Shown here: positions 48,434 through 59,697 of the stretch, piece by piece
Layout: each line of letters opens with the position of its first letter
How positions within the stretch are numbered: position 1 is the first letter of the stretch
Assembly (NCBI GenBank): GCA_035771165.1
Contig: JAWNZC010000216.1
Location: 2,174,501-2,238,500, forward strand
Reading direction: 5' to 3'
DNA length: 64,000 bases
Source of the DNA: Paragorgia papillata
Lineage: Eukaryota; Cnidaria; Anthozoa; Scleralcyonacea; Coralliidae
The notes under the pieces: model-generated
Told to the model about the DNA's origin: nothing
What the model saw: the letters and a program-made list of their open reading frames with translations, nothing else
Databases searched by the model: none
Program-made: the position numbers and the translations under genes

Positions 48434-50454
48434 ATGGCTGCACCATTGGGCAGATTGGTCTCTACAAGAACTGCGTTTTTTCTTTGTGATATGCAAGAAA
48501 AATTCCGACCAACTATAAAATATTTTCCAGAAGTTATAGCAGTTGCAAAGAGATTGGTAAGCAAGATATATAGATTAAAATTTCTGGAGAGAAAGAAGTT
48601 TAATATTGCGTAGCTGGAACCAGACAGCAATAGCCTACTCCGTCATTTTTGAATGTGTCTTTAGAGACCTGACTACAAGCCAGGATTCCCTAAAACTCTT
48701 GTAATGTGAAGCCCAAGGTTTAAATTGTATGTGTTTGTTGTTTGTCATGAAGTTAATCGGGTAATTTTAAAGAACGAGGCAATTCAAAATGATGAACTTT
48801 CCCCAATCTCAGAACTTGATCCTATTAATAAATTGACATGCGTTCAGAAATCATGAATGGTGGTATTCAATGCCATCCTGGTACCACTAAACTCCCTTGA
48901 CACTTTTGATGATTAAACTTACCAGCTAGGATAGCATATTGTACCATGTCAATGGTAAAATATGCCATCCTGGTATTTCAACCGTCAATGGTATTCAACC
49001 GTCAATGGTATTGATGGTGACTTGAAATGATTTTATTTTGTAGGTAGAGACTGCAAAGATAATGGGAATTCCAGTTGTAGCCACAGAACAGGTGAATAAA
49101 CTGTACATGTAAGAAGTTTAAATGTCCCAAGCCTGTACTACGCACGTAAAACATGTCCACGTTGTTCAAGGCTGTTCCAACAAGCCGTCACCAGGATGTA
49201 TTTGTACTGGTTCTTCCCAGTTTGGTAACAAATCTGTAACAGGTTGCTGACAACTTGTAACAAGGTTGAAGACTCCAATGGACTTGGCTAACTTGGTTGA
49301 AAAACGAGTACACTCATTGACTCAAAGCAAAAATAGTGCGGTGTTGAATGGTGTTCCACTACATTTAATTTTTGTTAGGGGGAATGGTGTCCCCCCCATT
49401 GTAGTATTTGTCAGGGGGAATGGCGTTCCCCGAGGGAATGGCATTCCCCCAACAAAAATAGTGGGGGAACGCCGTTTCCCCTGCGTTCCCCCTGAAAAAA
49501 TCACTGGTTCCAATAACTTGTTACTGTTTTGTGCACAACTTAACAAGTTGCTATAAGGTTGACAACAACAAGCTTGTATCAGCTTACAGCCCTAACAAAA
49601 AAAGTCTAAAGTTGACTTATGGAGTAGTCTATAGCTAGGCCAACCTATAGAATTTTATAGGTTTCTATAGGCAATTGGAACATTTCCTATAGGCAACCTA
49701 TAGGAATACAAGCCTAGATATATGGCAACCAACCTATAGATCTCTATAGGCGCCAAGTGGTTCTATAGGCAATTGGAACATTTTCTATAGGTTGCCTATA
49801 GGTGCAATATAGACTTTTTTCATAAGGGCAAGTAGTCAAACTGGATGTTCTTTCCCACTTAGTAAGTTCCTAAAAATTCACATTTTAAATATTGAACTTC
49901 ACATAATATGAAGTTCTATTGAAAGTCAGAACAACTATAACTCTTTGAACCTTCTGTGCAAATGTTTAGTAACTTGCCAAGGAGTCACCATGTATCATTA
50001 GCAAGTCAACATTGCAATGTTGTTGTCAATATTGCAAGCTTGCATGGTAAAGAACATCCAGGTTTGAGTTGTAATAAAATCACAACTTGTTAAAAACTTT
50101 CCTGTTAACAATTAAGCTGCATGTGACTACTGCTTGTAGCTCTTTGATCTTACTGGTGAATCTTTCCTTATTTGTTTGAGTCCTTGTATCTACTGTAGTT
50201 TCATTTCTGTAGTATCCCAAAGGTCTTGGTAATACAGTCAAGGAGATTGATATGACTGGTATTGAAGCTTATCCAAAAACAGTCTTCTCCATGGTCATCA
50301 AAGAAGTTGAAGATAAATTGAAGGAAATGTCAGATGTAAAATCTGTCGTGTTATTTGGCATTGAGGTAGGCTAACTCTGTTGGAAAAGCAACACTTGTCT
50401 TGTTCTTTAACCCTTTCACTCTCAAATATGGAAACCTCTGTACTTAATTATTAC

Positions 50455-50487
<33 letters not shown>

Positions 50488-51777
50488 AGTGAAAAGGTTA
50501 ATTAAGTGCTTTAAATTTTCAGTACAGTATATACTGTACTCAGCACGGAAAAGTACAGTAAATTCAATTTCTTCCTTCTCAAGGCTCACGTGTGTGTCCA
50601 GCAAACTGCACTTGACTTACTAGAAAGAAATTACGATGTTCATATTGTTGCTGATGGTGTTTCAGCACGAAGCATGACTGACAGGATGTTTGCTTTCGAG
50701 GTAAAGATAAAGTAGAGTGGAGTGGAGTGGAGTATAGAGTAGAGTAGAGTGGAGTAAAGTGGAGTTAGGGTAGAGTGGAGTGGAGTAGAGTAGAGTAGAG
50801 TAGAGTGGAGTGGAGTGGAGTAGAGTAGAGTGGAGTAGAGTAGAGTGGAGTAAAGTGGAGTTAGGGTGGAGTGGAGTAGAGTAGTGTAGAGTCGAGTGGA
50901 GTGGAGTAGAGTAGAGTGGAGTAAAGTGGAGTTAGGGTGGAGTGGAGTATAGAGTAGAGTAGAGTGGAGTAAAGTGGAGTTAGAGTGGAGTGGAGTAGAG
51001 TAGAGTAGAGTAGAGTAGAGTGGAGTGGAGTGGAGTGGAGTGGAGTAGAGTGGAGTAGAGTGGAGTAGAGTGGAGTGGAGTAGAGTGAAGTAGAGTAGAG
51101 TGGAGTAAAGTGGAGTTAGGGTAGAGTAGAGTAGAGTAGTGTAGTGTAGAGTAGAGTACAGTCGAGTCGAGTGGAGTAGAGTAGAGTGGAGTAAAGTGGA
51201 CTTAGGGTGGAGTAGAGTGGAGTAGAGTAGAGTGGAGTAAAGTGGAGTTAGGGTAGAGTGGAGTAGAGTGCAGTAGAGTGGAGTTAGGGTAGAGTGGATT
51301 AGAGTGGAGTGGAGTAGAGTAGAGTGGAGTAAAGTGGAGTTAGGGTAGAGTGGAGTAGGGTAGAGTAGAGTGGAGTGGAGTAGAGTGGAGTAGAGTAGAG
51401 TAGAGTGGAGTATAGACTGGAGTAGAGTAGAGTGGAGTGGAGTGCCAGATTAGAATAGAGTGGACTAGAATTGAGTGGAGTAATAGGTGGAGTGGAGTGG
51501 AGTGTACAGTAGTGTAGTAATGTAGGGTCTTGTGTTGCTCATCAAAGAACACATTGCCCAATGCAAAGTATTGACTGAGTTCCCTACAGCATCATGCAGA
51601 AATAAGGATTTTTCTATTCTTAACTTTTAGCGACTTCGTCAAAGTGGTGCCTTCATTACAACCAGTGAATCAGTTCTTTTCTCGTTACTCGGAGATGCAA
51701 AGCATCCAAACTTTAAAGAAGTTCAAGCTCTTGTCAAAACGTCCGCTCCTGACTCAGGACTACTCTCAAAGGTTTAA
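48434..51777 (+). CDS. ISOC2: ISOC2-like isochorismatase-domain protein, copy 2, 195 aa
   Basis: Exons 48434-48556, 49044-49091, 50213-50365, 50584-50700 and 51631-51777, the same lengths as copy 1. Triad D19, K79, C112 is present. It keeps GIE (E108), SARS (R137), LGD (G168) and KEV (V178), which look like the family norm. Intact splice sites; poly(A) signal AATAAA at 51,934-51,939. Probably the copy that retains the original function. The N-terminal MAAPLG start is directly downstream of the duplicated promoter. Confidence 0.92.
49589..49829. mobile_element. 241-bp foldback element (GCCCTAACAAAAAAAGTCTA)
   Basis: Inverted ends GCCCTAACAAAAAAAGTCTA and AGACTTTTTTCATAAGGGC. The interior is full of CTATAGG words in both directions. 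Absent from the same place in ISOC2 copy 1, so a genuine insertion (or a clean loss there). Confidence 0.78.
50703..51515. repeat. GAGTA/GAGTG satellite in ISOC2 copy 2 intron 4
   Basis: Same satellite as in copy 1 but nearly twice as long, with a higher-order unit around GGAGTAAAGTGGAGTTAGGG. Confidence 0.96.
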
Positions 51778-52129
51778 GCAAACCATAAAACACAAAGGCA
51801 TTTTTTAACAAGTGAGACTTTATTTGATTGAAAAAAAATAAATTGTCAGAACAAGAAATCAATTTGACCGGCAAACAAAACATTGGGTTAAAAGCTTTGT
51901 TATTGGTGTTGATTTTCATCTCTAGTGTTTGGAAATAAACAAAGCAAATTAAAAGATTATTGAATCTAATTAATACGGATATACCAGTCAAAGTATAAAG
52001 TATGTGTAATTGCCCAGTGTAACATTGGTGAGACTGCATGCACAAATCACGCCTGAAACAGCATTAGCGTGTAGGTCAAAGATTATTAAGGGGCCACACA
52101 GACGAAGGGTGATCCTAGAAGAGCTAGTT

Positions 52130-53060
52130 AGCTTTGCTGGTCACCCTACCCCATGTAAATAATAGCTATCTTTTGATCATCCTAGAAGGGTCACCCTACT
52201 CCATGTAAACAATGGCTATCTTTTGACATTCTAGAAGGGTCACCCTACTCCATGTAAACAATGGCTATCTTTTGACCATCCTAGAAGGGTCACCCTACTC
52301 CATGTAAACAATGGCTATCTTTTGACCATCCTAGAAGGGTCACCCTACTCCATGTAAACAATGGCTATCTTTTGACCATCCTAGAAGGGTCACCCTACTC
52401 CATGTAAACAATGCCTATCTTTTGACCATCCTAGAAGGGTCAACCCTACTCCATGTAAACAATGGCTATCTTTTGACATTCTAGAAGGGTCACCCTACTC
52501 CATGTAAACAATGGCATCTTCTGACCATCCTAGAAGGGTCACCCTACTCCATGTAAACAATGGCTATCTTTTGACCATCCTAGAAGGGTCACCCTACCCC
52601 ATGTAAACAATGGCTATCTTTTGACCATCCTAGAAGGGTCACCCTACTCCATGTAAACAATGGCTATCTTTTGACTATCCCAGAAGGGTCACCCTACCCC
52701 ATGTAAACAATGGCTATCTTTTGACTATCCTAGAAGGGTCACCCTACTCCATGTAAACAATGGCTATCTTTTGACTATCCCAGAAGGGTCACCCTACCCC
52801 ATGTAAACAATGGCTATCTTTTGACTATCCTAGAAGGGTCACCCTACTCCATGTAAACAATGGCTATCTTTTGACCATCCTAGAAGAGTCACCCTACTCC
52901 ATGTAAACAATGGCTATCTTTTGACTATCCTAGAAGGGTCACCCTACTCCATGTAAACAATGGCTATCTTTTGACTATCCCAGAAGGGTCACCCTACTCC
53001 ATGTAAACAATGGCTATCTTTTGACCATCCTAGAAGGGTCACTTTACTCTATGTAAACAA
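52130..53060. repeat. 50-bp satellite, about 18 copies
   Basis: Unit CCATGTAAACAATGGCTATC plus TTTTGACCATCCTAGAAGGG plus TCACCCTACT. It starts after AAGGGGCC, like the element at 27,660. Lies between ISOC2 copy 2 and the PIH1D2-like gene. Confidence 0.95.
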
Positions 53061-53382
53061 TTATTCACACAATATTTATACCACACTGTACATGTACCGG
53101 TAATCACATTAATTTTGTTTTATATAGTTCCTGCATGTATTTAATACAATCAAAACTATTTTGAATTTCTAAAAATGGCACTTAGAGTACATCATATACC
53201 TAATTGTTGTAAAAATACTCTGGCTAATGCACCATGCAATTTTAACTTATCGAGATTGAGCATCACCCACAAATGGGTTAAAACATCAAGTGTACTTGCA
53301 GTGGCCTGTACATATGTATGTTTGTTTTGGCCACCAGTGTATAATATTTGTATATTGACAAGCTTCGCAAACAAAGTGTTTT

Positions 53383-56300
53383 TTAACTTGTTGTAACTGG
53401 AATTGTGATCGTGAGTTGATGGGTCATCTTGTTGAACACTGCAGTTGTTTCATTTTCATCGCCTTTCTCTGGGAACTGTAGTTGAAGCTTGGAATAATGA
53501 GCAGAGCACAGTACAAGGTCTTCCTAGAAACGAAAGGTTTGAAGTCGAGAGTATAATTATCATTGCCCACTTGCAAAGCCTTTGCAACCAATTACATGTG
53601 TACAGTGCTGTGAGTAACTTTGTTACATTTTTAAGTAACTGTAACTATAACTAGTTACTTTTTTAAAGAACTGTAACTACAATATTTGGTTAAAAAATGT
53701 GACTAGTATAGTTACTGATAATTATTCAGTTGAGGATGTCATTCTTTCTTGATAAAAATGTTTTTTGATATAATAATAAAGGTACATTATGAACACATTT
53801 GACTATTTCTGCTTAGTGACAACTATATTTAGGCATTTAGATGTAAAAACATAATTATGGTACTGGGCATCTAAAAACCAGTAATGTTTTTTTCTAGTAA
53901 CATGGACAAAGGAATGTAACTTTGTAACTAGTTACAAAATTTTTGAAGTAACTTTGTAACTAGTTACTTTCTTTTCATTGTAACTTTTATCGGTAACTAG
54001 TTACTTTTCTAACGATGTAACTGTAACTAGTTACAAAAATTATGTAACTTTTACAGCACTGGATGTGTAGATGTAATATATATCAACAACGAGTTTGAGT
54101 GTTTCATCAGGGGATCCAAAAACGAGAGAACATGATGAAACCATGAGGCTGAAGGCCGAGTGGTTTTATTGTTTTCAAGTGTTTGGATTCCCCTGATGAA
54201 TCATGATAAACGAGTTGTTGATATGACATCTCAATCGAGCAATTTCAATTGAAAAATACAATTAAGATAAACCCTCGTGAGATTTTATTCATGGTGTGTG
54301 TAAAATTTATCCATACAGCAACTTGTTTATTTTGCATAGATAATTAAGATCTTAAGAATTAGATGAACACCAGTTTTCATCTAATATCTTGGGCTTTACT
54401 GGAGTATCCAACTTCAATCAGGTGATTGAATGAACTATTGTAATTGGCTGATTAATGAATTATTAATGAGTTTGAGATAATTATAATTATTATTAAACTT
54501 TTTTAAAGGACATTAATATTGGCAATAAAAATTAAGTTTGTCTAATTTGAAAGATTACTCATAAAATTGTAATAGAACATCCTTTACAACTTTTTCGTAT
54601 CTTTCTGCATTTTCAAGATATTTCAATTTGTTTGATATGTAAATGACGTCAGGAGTGCTGGTAAAATATTTTCATACAGAGCAAAATCACTCACATATCT
54701 AACATGAAATGTTCAGCGTCGCAAGGAGTTTTTATGTGCACAGTTTCAAATGATTTTGTTGAACAAACTTAGAGATATAACTGGTTTTGCTACATGTGAA
54801 AATATTTTACCCCACACCTGACATCAGAGACCATCCATTTACATATCAAACAAATTGAAATATCTTGAAAACGAAGAGAGATACGAAAAAGTTGTAAAGG
54901 ATGTTCTATTACAATTTTATGAGTTCTTTCAAATTAGACAAACTTAATTTTTATTGCCAATGTCCTTTAATTAAAGAAATCTAGTTTTGCAACACCCAAC
55001 CTGCGAGACGTCCAATTCACAGTCTACTCCTGAGCGAACATTTGGCAAATCAACCACAACTACAATGGACCTGGATTTTATACCATCACCCTCAACAACC
55101 TCGATGTTGTGCTTTGGCAGACCACCATGTTTGGGTGGTTTTGGCTTTGTGCTTGAAATTTCTTCTATCAAAGGCTTCTGTTTAGCAGTACTTGTATTTT
55201 TCCCAAGTTTACGATCACTGGTTATTCCTTGAAGATCACTGGGTAGTCCACTAGCTTTACTCTCGGTTGCTTGCTGAGCACTTTTTGATAATCCATGTAA
55301 AACTGACTTGCTCTCAGCTGGTTTCCCAGGGGCTCGTTTGGACAGGGCACCTCGTTTAAACATAAAATTCTTAAGACACTTCTCATCGCCTTTGTATTTA
55401 ATTGTTAACATTTTATAATTCTTTGACAACTGAAAGGCAGCGTATTTTTCGACGTATTCCAACGCCATTGAAGCTAGGATTTTACGACCATGAATGGTAT
55501 TTCCAGTTTGGTTCATGATGTCTGTGTGAAAGAAGAGGTCGATGACCGAGTGTTTGCTGGTTGTGTCGGGAACATCTCGAAATTCACTGGCAATGACGGA
55601 GATCTTTTCACCCTCTTCTTTCGCTGCTGGAACTTGGTCCCATTTGCAAATGTTTATGAAAATGTGATGGTTGCTTGATTCAGGTAGCTAGGAGAAATAA
55701 GAAAAGAAATGTAGGAAAGGAAATGGATGGAAGAGGGAGGAAGGAAGGAAGGATGGAAGGGAGGAAGGAAGGAAGGAAAGAAGGAAGGAAGGAAAGAAGG
55801 AAGGAAGGAAAGGAAGGATGGATGGAAGGGAGGAAGGAGGGAAGGAAGGGAAGGAAAGGAAGAAAAGGAAGGAGGGAAGGAAAGAAGGAAGGAAGGTAGG
55901 GAGGAGGGAAAGAAAGAAGGAAGGAAGAAGGAAGGAAGGAAGGAAGGGGAGGAAAGGCAGACAGGAAGGAAGGAAGGGAGGAAGGAAAGAAAAGGAGGAA
56001 AGAAAGAAAAGGAAGGAAGGGGAAGAAGGAAAGGAGGGAAGAAGGAAGGAAGGATGGATGGGAGGAATGAATGAATGAAGGAAGGAAGGAAGGATGGAAG
56101 GAAGGACGGAGGGAGGGAAGGAAGGAAGGAGGAAAGAAAGGAGAGAAGGAAGGAAGGGAGGAAGGAAGGAAGGGAGGAAGGAGGAAAGGAAGGAAAGAAG
56201 GAAGGAAAGAAAGAAAGAACAAGGAGGGAAGGGAGGGAGGGAAGGTAGGCCAAATCCTGGTCGTTATACCTTCAATGTTCTTAAGCAAAACACAGGTTCC

Positions 56301-56440
56301 GGCGCTTTCAACCAGTCCTTATGATCCTTCAAGATCTTATCCATAAGCTTACTATACCCTTCAGGGTTACTGTCCGCTAGATCGTCCAACATTTTCCACA
56401 AAGAATCCGCTTGTTTTAATAGTGTTTCATTGGCCGCCAT
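53383..56440 (-). CDS. PIH1D2: PIH1D2-like protein, three exons, 332 aa
   Basis: PIH1-domain protein of the R2TP/dynein-assembly co-chaperone group, acting in the cytoplasm. Exons on the minus strand: 56440-56270 (57 codons, LWKMLDDLADSNPEGY), 55687-55001 (229 codons) and 53523-53383 (47 codons with stop). All are phase 0. Exon 2 has the PIH1 N-terminal features IFINICKWDQVP and VIDLFFHTDIM, a Lys/Ser-rich linker and IVVVVDLPNVRSGVDCEL, the start of the CS-like domain. Exon 3 completes it (KLQLQFPEK, QLTITIPV). Length is close to that of vertebrate PIH1D2. Intron 1 is almost wholly a GGAA array, and intron 2 holds two foldback elements. Identification rests on remembered family motifs. Confidence 0.88.
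54076..54228. repeat. Foldback element (TATCAACAACGAGTTTGAG)
   Basis: Ends TATATATCAACAACGAGTTT and GAGTTGTTGATATGAC pair; the inner CATCAGGGGATCC pairs with GGATTCCCCTGATG. In PIH1D2 intron 2. Confidence 0.7.
54505..54968. mobile_element. 464-bp foldback element, AAAGGRCAT family, copy 2
   Basis: Arms of about 180 bp starting AAAGGACATTAATATTGGCA and closing with the complement. Same length and sub-terminal words as the element at 40,885. It ends about 30 bases beyond the exon 2 donor of PIH1D2. Confidence 0.85.
55705..56255 (+). repeat. GGAA microsatellite filling PIH1D2 intron 1
   Basis: The 582-base intron is nearly all GGAA, GGGA and GAAAG units. Pyrimidine-rich on the gene's sense strand. 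Confidence 0.97.
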
Positions 56441-56659
56441 TTTGATTTAAAGTTACACACAAACCCCAATACTATGGTTACTTGAAGTACTTAAAAACAG
56501 CTGGTCACAGGTGTGTATGTCTCGAAGGCTCCTTCATAGATGAAACTATAAAAAAGGAATTTCGACTTCTCAATTTCGACGCGTTTAAAAAGCGAAATCG
56601 TTTGCTTTTGAGAAGAGTTTCTTTTCTCTTTTCATCCGTGAATTAAAGCCCTATTTTCG
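56441..56659. promoter_or_regulatory. Bidirectional promoter PIH1D2/UBXN6-like with first noncoding exon
   Basis: TATAAAAAA at 56,547-56,555 points rightward. A likely noncoding exon follows and ends at 56,659 before the strong donor GTAAGTAT. The PIH1D2-like ATG is at 56,440 on the other strand. Confidence 0.55.
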
Positions 56660-57266
56660 GTAAGTATATTTAGTTATTTGATCGAGGTATTTATATTAGA
56701 AAATAGGACATCATTAAGAGGTTTATTAACAGGTAATTTGAATGCCAAAGTGAGTCATGAAAATGCAAGTTATAAAACCAAGATTGCAAGCAATCGGTAG
56801 AAGTCTTTTAAAAGGCAAGCCATCTGAAGTAAAATTCATGTTTTATATTACCATATTTTATAGAAAATGATTTAATATTAATTCAAATGAGGTTTGTAAA
56901 AGCGTTTAACTTTTCAAGGTTATTTCATTTTTGCTACATATTGCAAGTAAAATCAGATCTCGATTTTTCCTCGCAAAAAGTAATGAGAATACACTTCTGC
57001 TTCTGTAGTTACAGAAGCCTGAGAAAAGTTTTTGTTGAAAACTGTACAGAAATTATAGTATAATTTAGCTTTAAATGGCATTTATTCATAATACAATAGA
57101 TGTTTATCCGAAATCGATACCAACAGACGAATATACATCAAGAATTGGTGACTTATATTGCTAGACTTTCCTCACGCTTCAGTAGCGGCTACAGAAATAC
57201 AGTAATACACAACCAGCAACATTTGCAAAAAGGTCCTGCCCGTTTCCATTTTCACTGTAAAACAAG

Positions 57267-57710
57267 TACCGCCATTTGCAGTTGAGCTTGCAGCTTGCAT
57301 TAATTAAGATGTTGTTTCATCGTTTGAAACTCTGCGTTCATTGGACCACAACGTATTGTTAGAGAACAAAGAGATTAATTTGTTATTCATGGCGAAGTTG
57401 CTTTTCTCCACAGTTTTCCATTTATCTTATCAATAATGCTTCTGCTTAAGTCATCTGATAGAGCTTTCCCAACATTATATGTCCGTCCGGCCTTGCTAAA
57501 TCATTTACTAGACAATTGTTTTTATAATATCTACTCGCCACATTGCAAGAATAACAAATTAATCACTAATTGAAACCCTGTCAAAGCTCCGTAGCAACGT
57601 CACGTTGTGCCCTTGGAAACAATGCGTTGTGGTCCAATGAACGCAGAGTTTCAAACGATGAAACAACGTCTTTATTAATGCAAGCTGCAAGTTCACTGCA
57701 AATGGCGGTA
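57267..57710. mobile_element. 444-bp foldback element in UBXN6-like intron 1
   Basis: Arms TACCGCCATTTGCAGT to ATTGGACCACAACG (57,267-57,354) pair with 57,622-57,710. The interior is non-coding. A short G-run region follows at 57,810-57,985. Confidence 0.78.
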
Positions 57711-58019
57711 TTAAAACAGGACAGTAGTTTTTATAACAAACATAAATTATTTTCTGACCACATATAGCTATAGTCTGTAGTAGGGTTTAAGGGTTGTAAA
57801 ATTTTATTTTTTTTGGGGGGGAGTGGGGTGGGTGGGGTAGGGTAGGTATGGGTTATGGCCCCTTAGAAAATTTTGAAATTTAGAGTGCTGGGGAGGGGGG
57901 GCTAGTAGTCAGTCCCTGCCCTTACTTGCCAAGGTATTGTATATACTGCAGAAGTACCTCTAGGGAGGAAGGGGGGGGGGGGGTAGCACTGGGATTTTTA
58001 AGGTGGTTAACTGGCTAAA

Positions 58020-58365
58020 AAGGGTTAATCCATTGCTGCCTAGGATGTCTGAGGGTTCTCTCTTTGGTGAGTAAAATCATCTGATGTTATCTACAGAGTA
58101 AAACAATAAAGGAACCATTTTTGACCAGTTCAGGCAGGAATGGGTTAATCACTTGTTAACTCATTGCTGCCTAGGATGTCTGAGGGTTCTCTCTTTGATG
58201 AGTAAAATCATCTGGTGTTAGACAGAGTAAAACAATAAAGGGATCATTTTTGACTAGCTCAGGCACGAATGGGTTAATCACTTGTTAACTCGATCATTGC
58301 TGCCTAGGATGGCTGAGGGTTAATTATCTCTTTGATGAGTAAAATCATCTGATGTTAGACAGATA
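58020..58365 (-). mobile_element. Family B TTAA elements, inverted array
   Basis: Nearly three units in reverse orientation (CATTGCTGCCTAGGATGTCT first). The array ends about 30 bases before the acceptor of the coding exon. Confidence 0.88.
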
Positions 58366-58408
58366 AATCATTATTTATTTCTTAATTATTCAGGTGACAC
58401 CAATAGCA

Positions 58409-58570
58409 ATGAGTAAACTCTTTCAAAAAGCCAAGCTAGCTATCAAGTTCCGGCGTGCTGGAGAAGGCCATTCCTTGAGTGACAGCTCGTCTTCGAGTGC
58501 TTCAAACCAACCACAGGCTCAACAAGGACCCAGAAAGGCTCCGTCATCTGATGCACAAAAAGCTGGCCAG
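58409..58570 (+). CDS. UBXN6: First coding exon of a UBXN6-like gene (partial)
   Basis: Acceptor TTATTCAG ends at 58,393. ATG at 58,409; donor GTAAAG at 58,571. The 54 codons (MSKLFQKAKLAIKFRRAGEG, a Ser-rich linker, then PSSDAQKAGQ) resemble the N-terminus of UBX domain protein 6, a p97/VCP cofactor. The Lys-rich amphipathic start and the basic-Gly segment are the recognised features. No further exon was found up to 64,000, so the remaining gene, including the PUB and UBX domains, would lie to the right. Identification from a short segment is tentative. Confidence 0.6.
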
Positions 58571-58704
58571 GTAAAGAACATAGTGTTTTTAAGGGAAAGC
58601 AAATTTTAAGTGATAAAAGATAGGGAAACGATCAATAATTAGGAATATTTAACTGATGTAGTTGAAACATCTGCACAATATAATACAAGTGGTTAAATTG
58701 TTTC

Positions 58705-59205
58705 TGCCTGAGCTGGTCAAAAATGGTCCCTTCCACTCAGTCTAACACCAGATGATTTTACTCATCAAAGAGAGAACCCTCAGACATCCTAGGCAGCAAT
58801 GAGTTAACAAGTGATTAACCCATTCCTGCCTGAGCTGGCCAAAAATGGTTCCTTTATTGCTTTACTGTGTCTAACAGCAGATGAATTTACTCATCAAAGA
58901 GAGAACCCTCAGACATCCTAGGCAGCAATGAGTTAACAAGTGATTAACCCATTCCTGCCTGAGCTGGTCAAAAATGGTTCCTTTATTGTTTTACTCCGTC
59001 TAACACCAGATGATTTTACTCATCAAAGAGAGAACCCTCAGACATCCTAGGCAGCAATGAGTTAACAAGTGATTAACCCATTCCTGCCTGAGCTGGTCAA
59101 AAATGGTTCCTTTATTGTTTTACTCTGTCTAACACCAGATGATTTTACTCATCAAAGAGAGAACCCTCAGACATCCTAGGCAGCAATGAGTTAACAAGTG
59201 ATTAA
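58705..59205 (+). mobile_element. Family B TTAA elements, four direct copies
   Basis: Four units with CAAGTGA spacers in + orientation, starting 135 bases after the coding exon. Opposite to the array at 58,020. Confidence 0.9.
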
Positions 59206-59209
59206 TGTC

Positions 59210-59690
59210 CTATCACTTAATTGATAAAATAGAGCTAAGACTGATATTGTGGCAGAGAAGGAAGCAGGGAAAAGCTAGGTACTGTCCCTCGTACACAATA
59301 TCCCAGGTGGGGTAGGCCTGTCTGGGGGGCCAGAGAAGTACCTACATGTAGCTGAGGAGGGGCTCCTGGCAGCTAATTCGAACATGGCCTCCAACAGATC
59401 TGGTCAGTGAGGTGTTGAGGTGCATGCCACCTCAGACCTCGAGCAGAGAAATGGCTAATCCAGTTTTTTGCCTGTTGGTACTATTGAGCAAAGGTAGTGT
59501 AACAACGAGCTATTTCACTGTACCAGACCTTGTGAGCCTCCACAGAGAACGTGGATCACGGATCTAGCACAAGCCGGAGGTAGCTACTCTGTGTAGGGGA
59601 GGGAAGACAACCTGTTGCTTCAGTAGGGGAGTGGTGGGTGGGTATTTCTACTGACTGACTAGCACGGTTGATTGCAATTGAACTACTAAG
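59210..59690. other. GC-richer unique stretch, unassigned
   Basis: About 480 bases without stop-free frames of note or family repeats. It has GGTGGGGTAGGCCTGTCTGG and a small GAGGTG/CACCTC pairing. Could be a decayed retroelement piece; not identified. Confidence 0.35.
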
Positions 59691-59697
59691 GTGGGGT

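Larger units (their letters stand above)
48095..52074 (+). repeat. Segmental duplication, copy 2
   Basis: The 3.98-kb counterpart of 44,106-47,659. It is longer mainly through a larger satellite in intron 4 and a roughly 280-bp insertion in intron 2. Confidence 0.93.

Noticed and set aside
48139..48630. 163-codon minus-strand frame as a gene
   Set aside because: It runs through ISOC2 exon 1 antisense and the promoter; only the short THYN1-derived start is meaningful.
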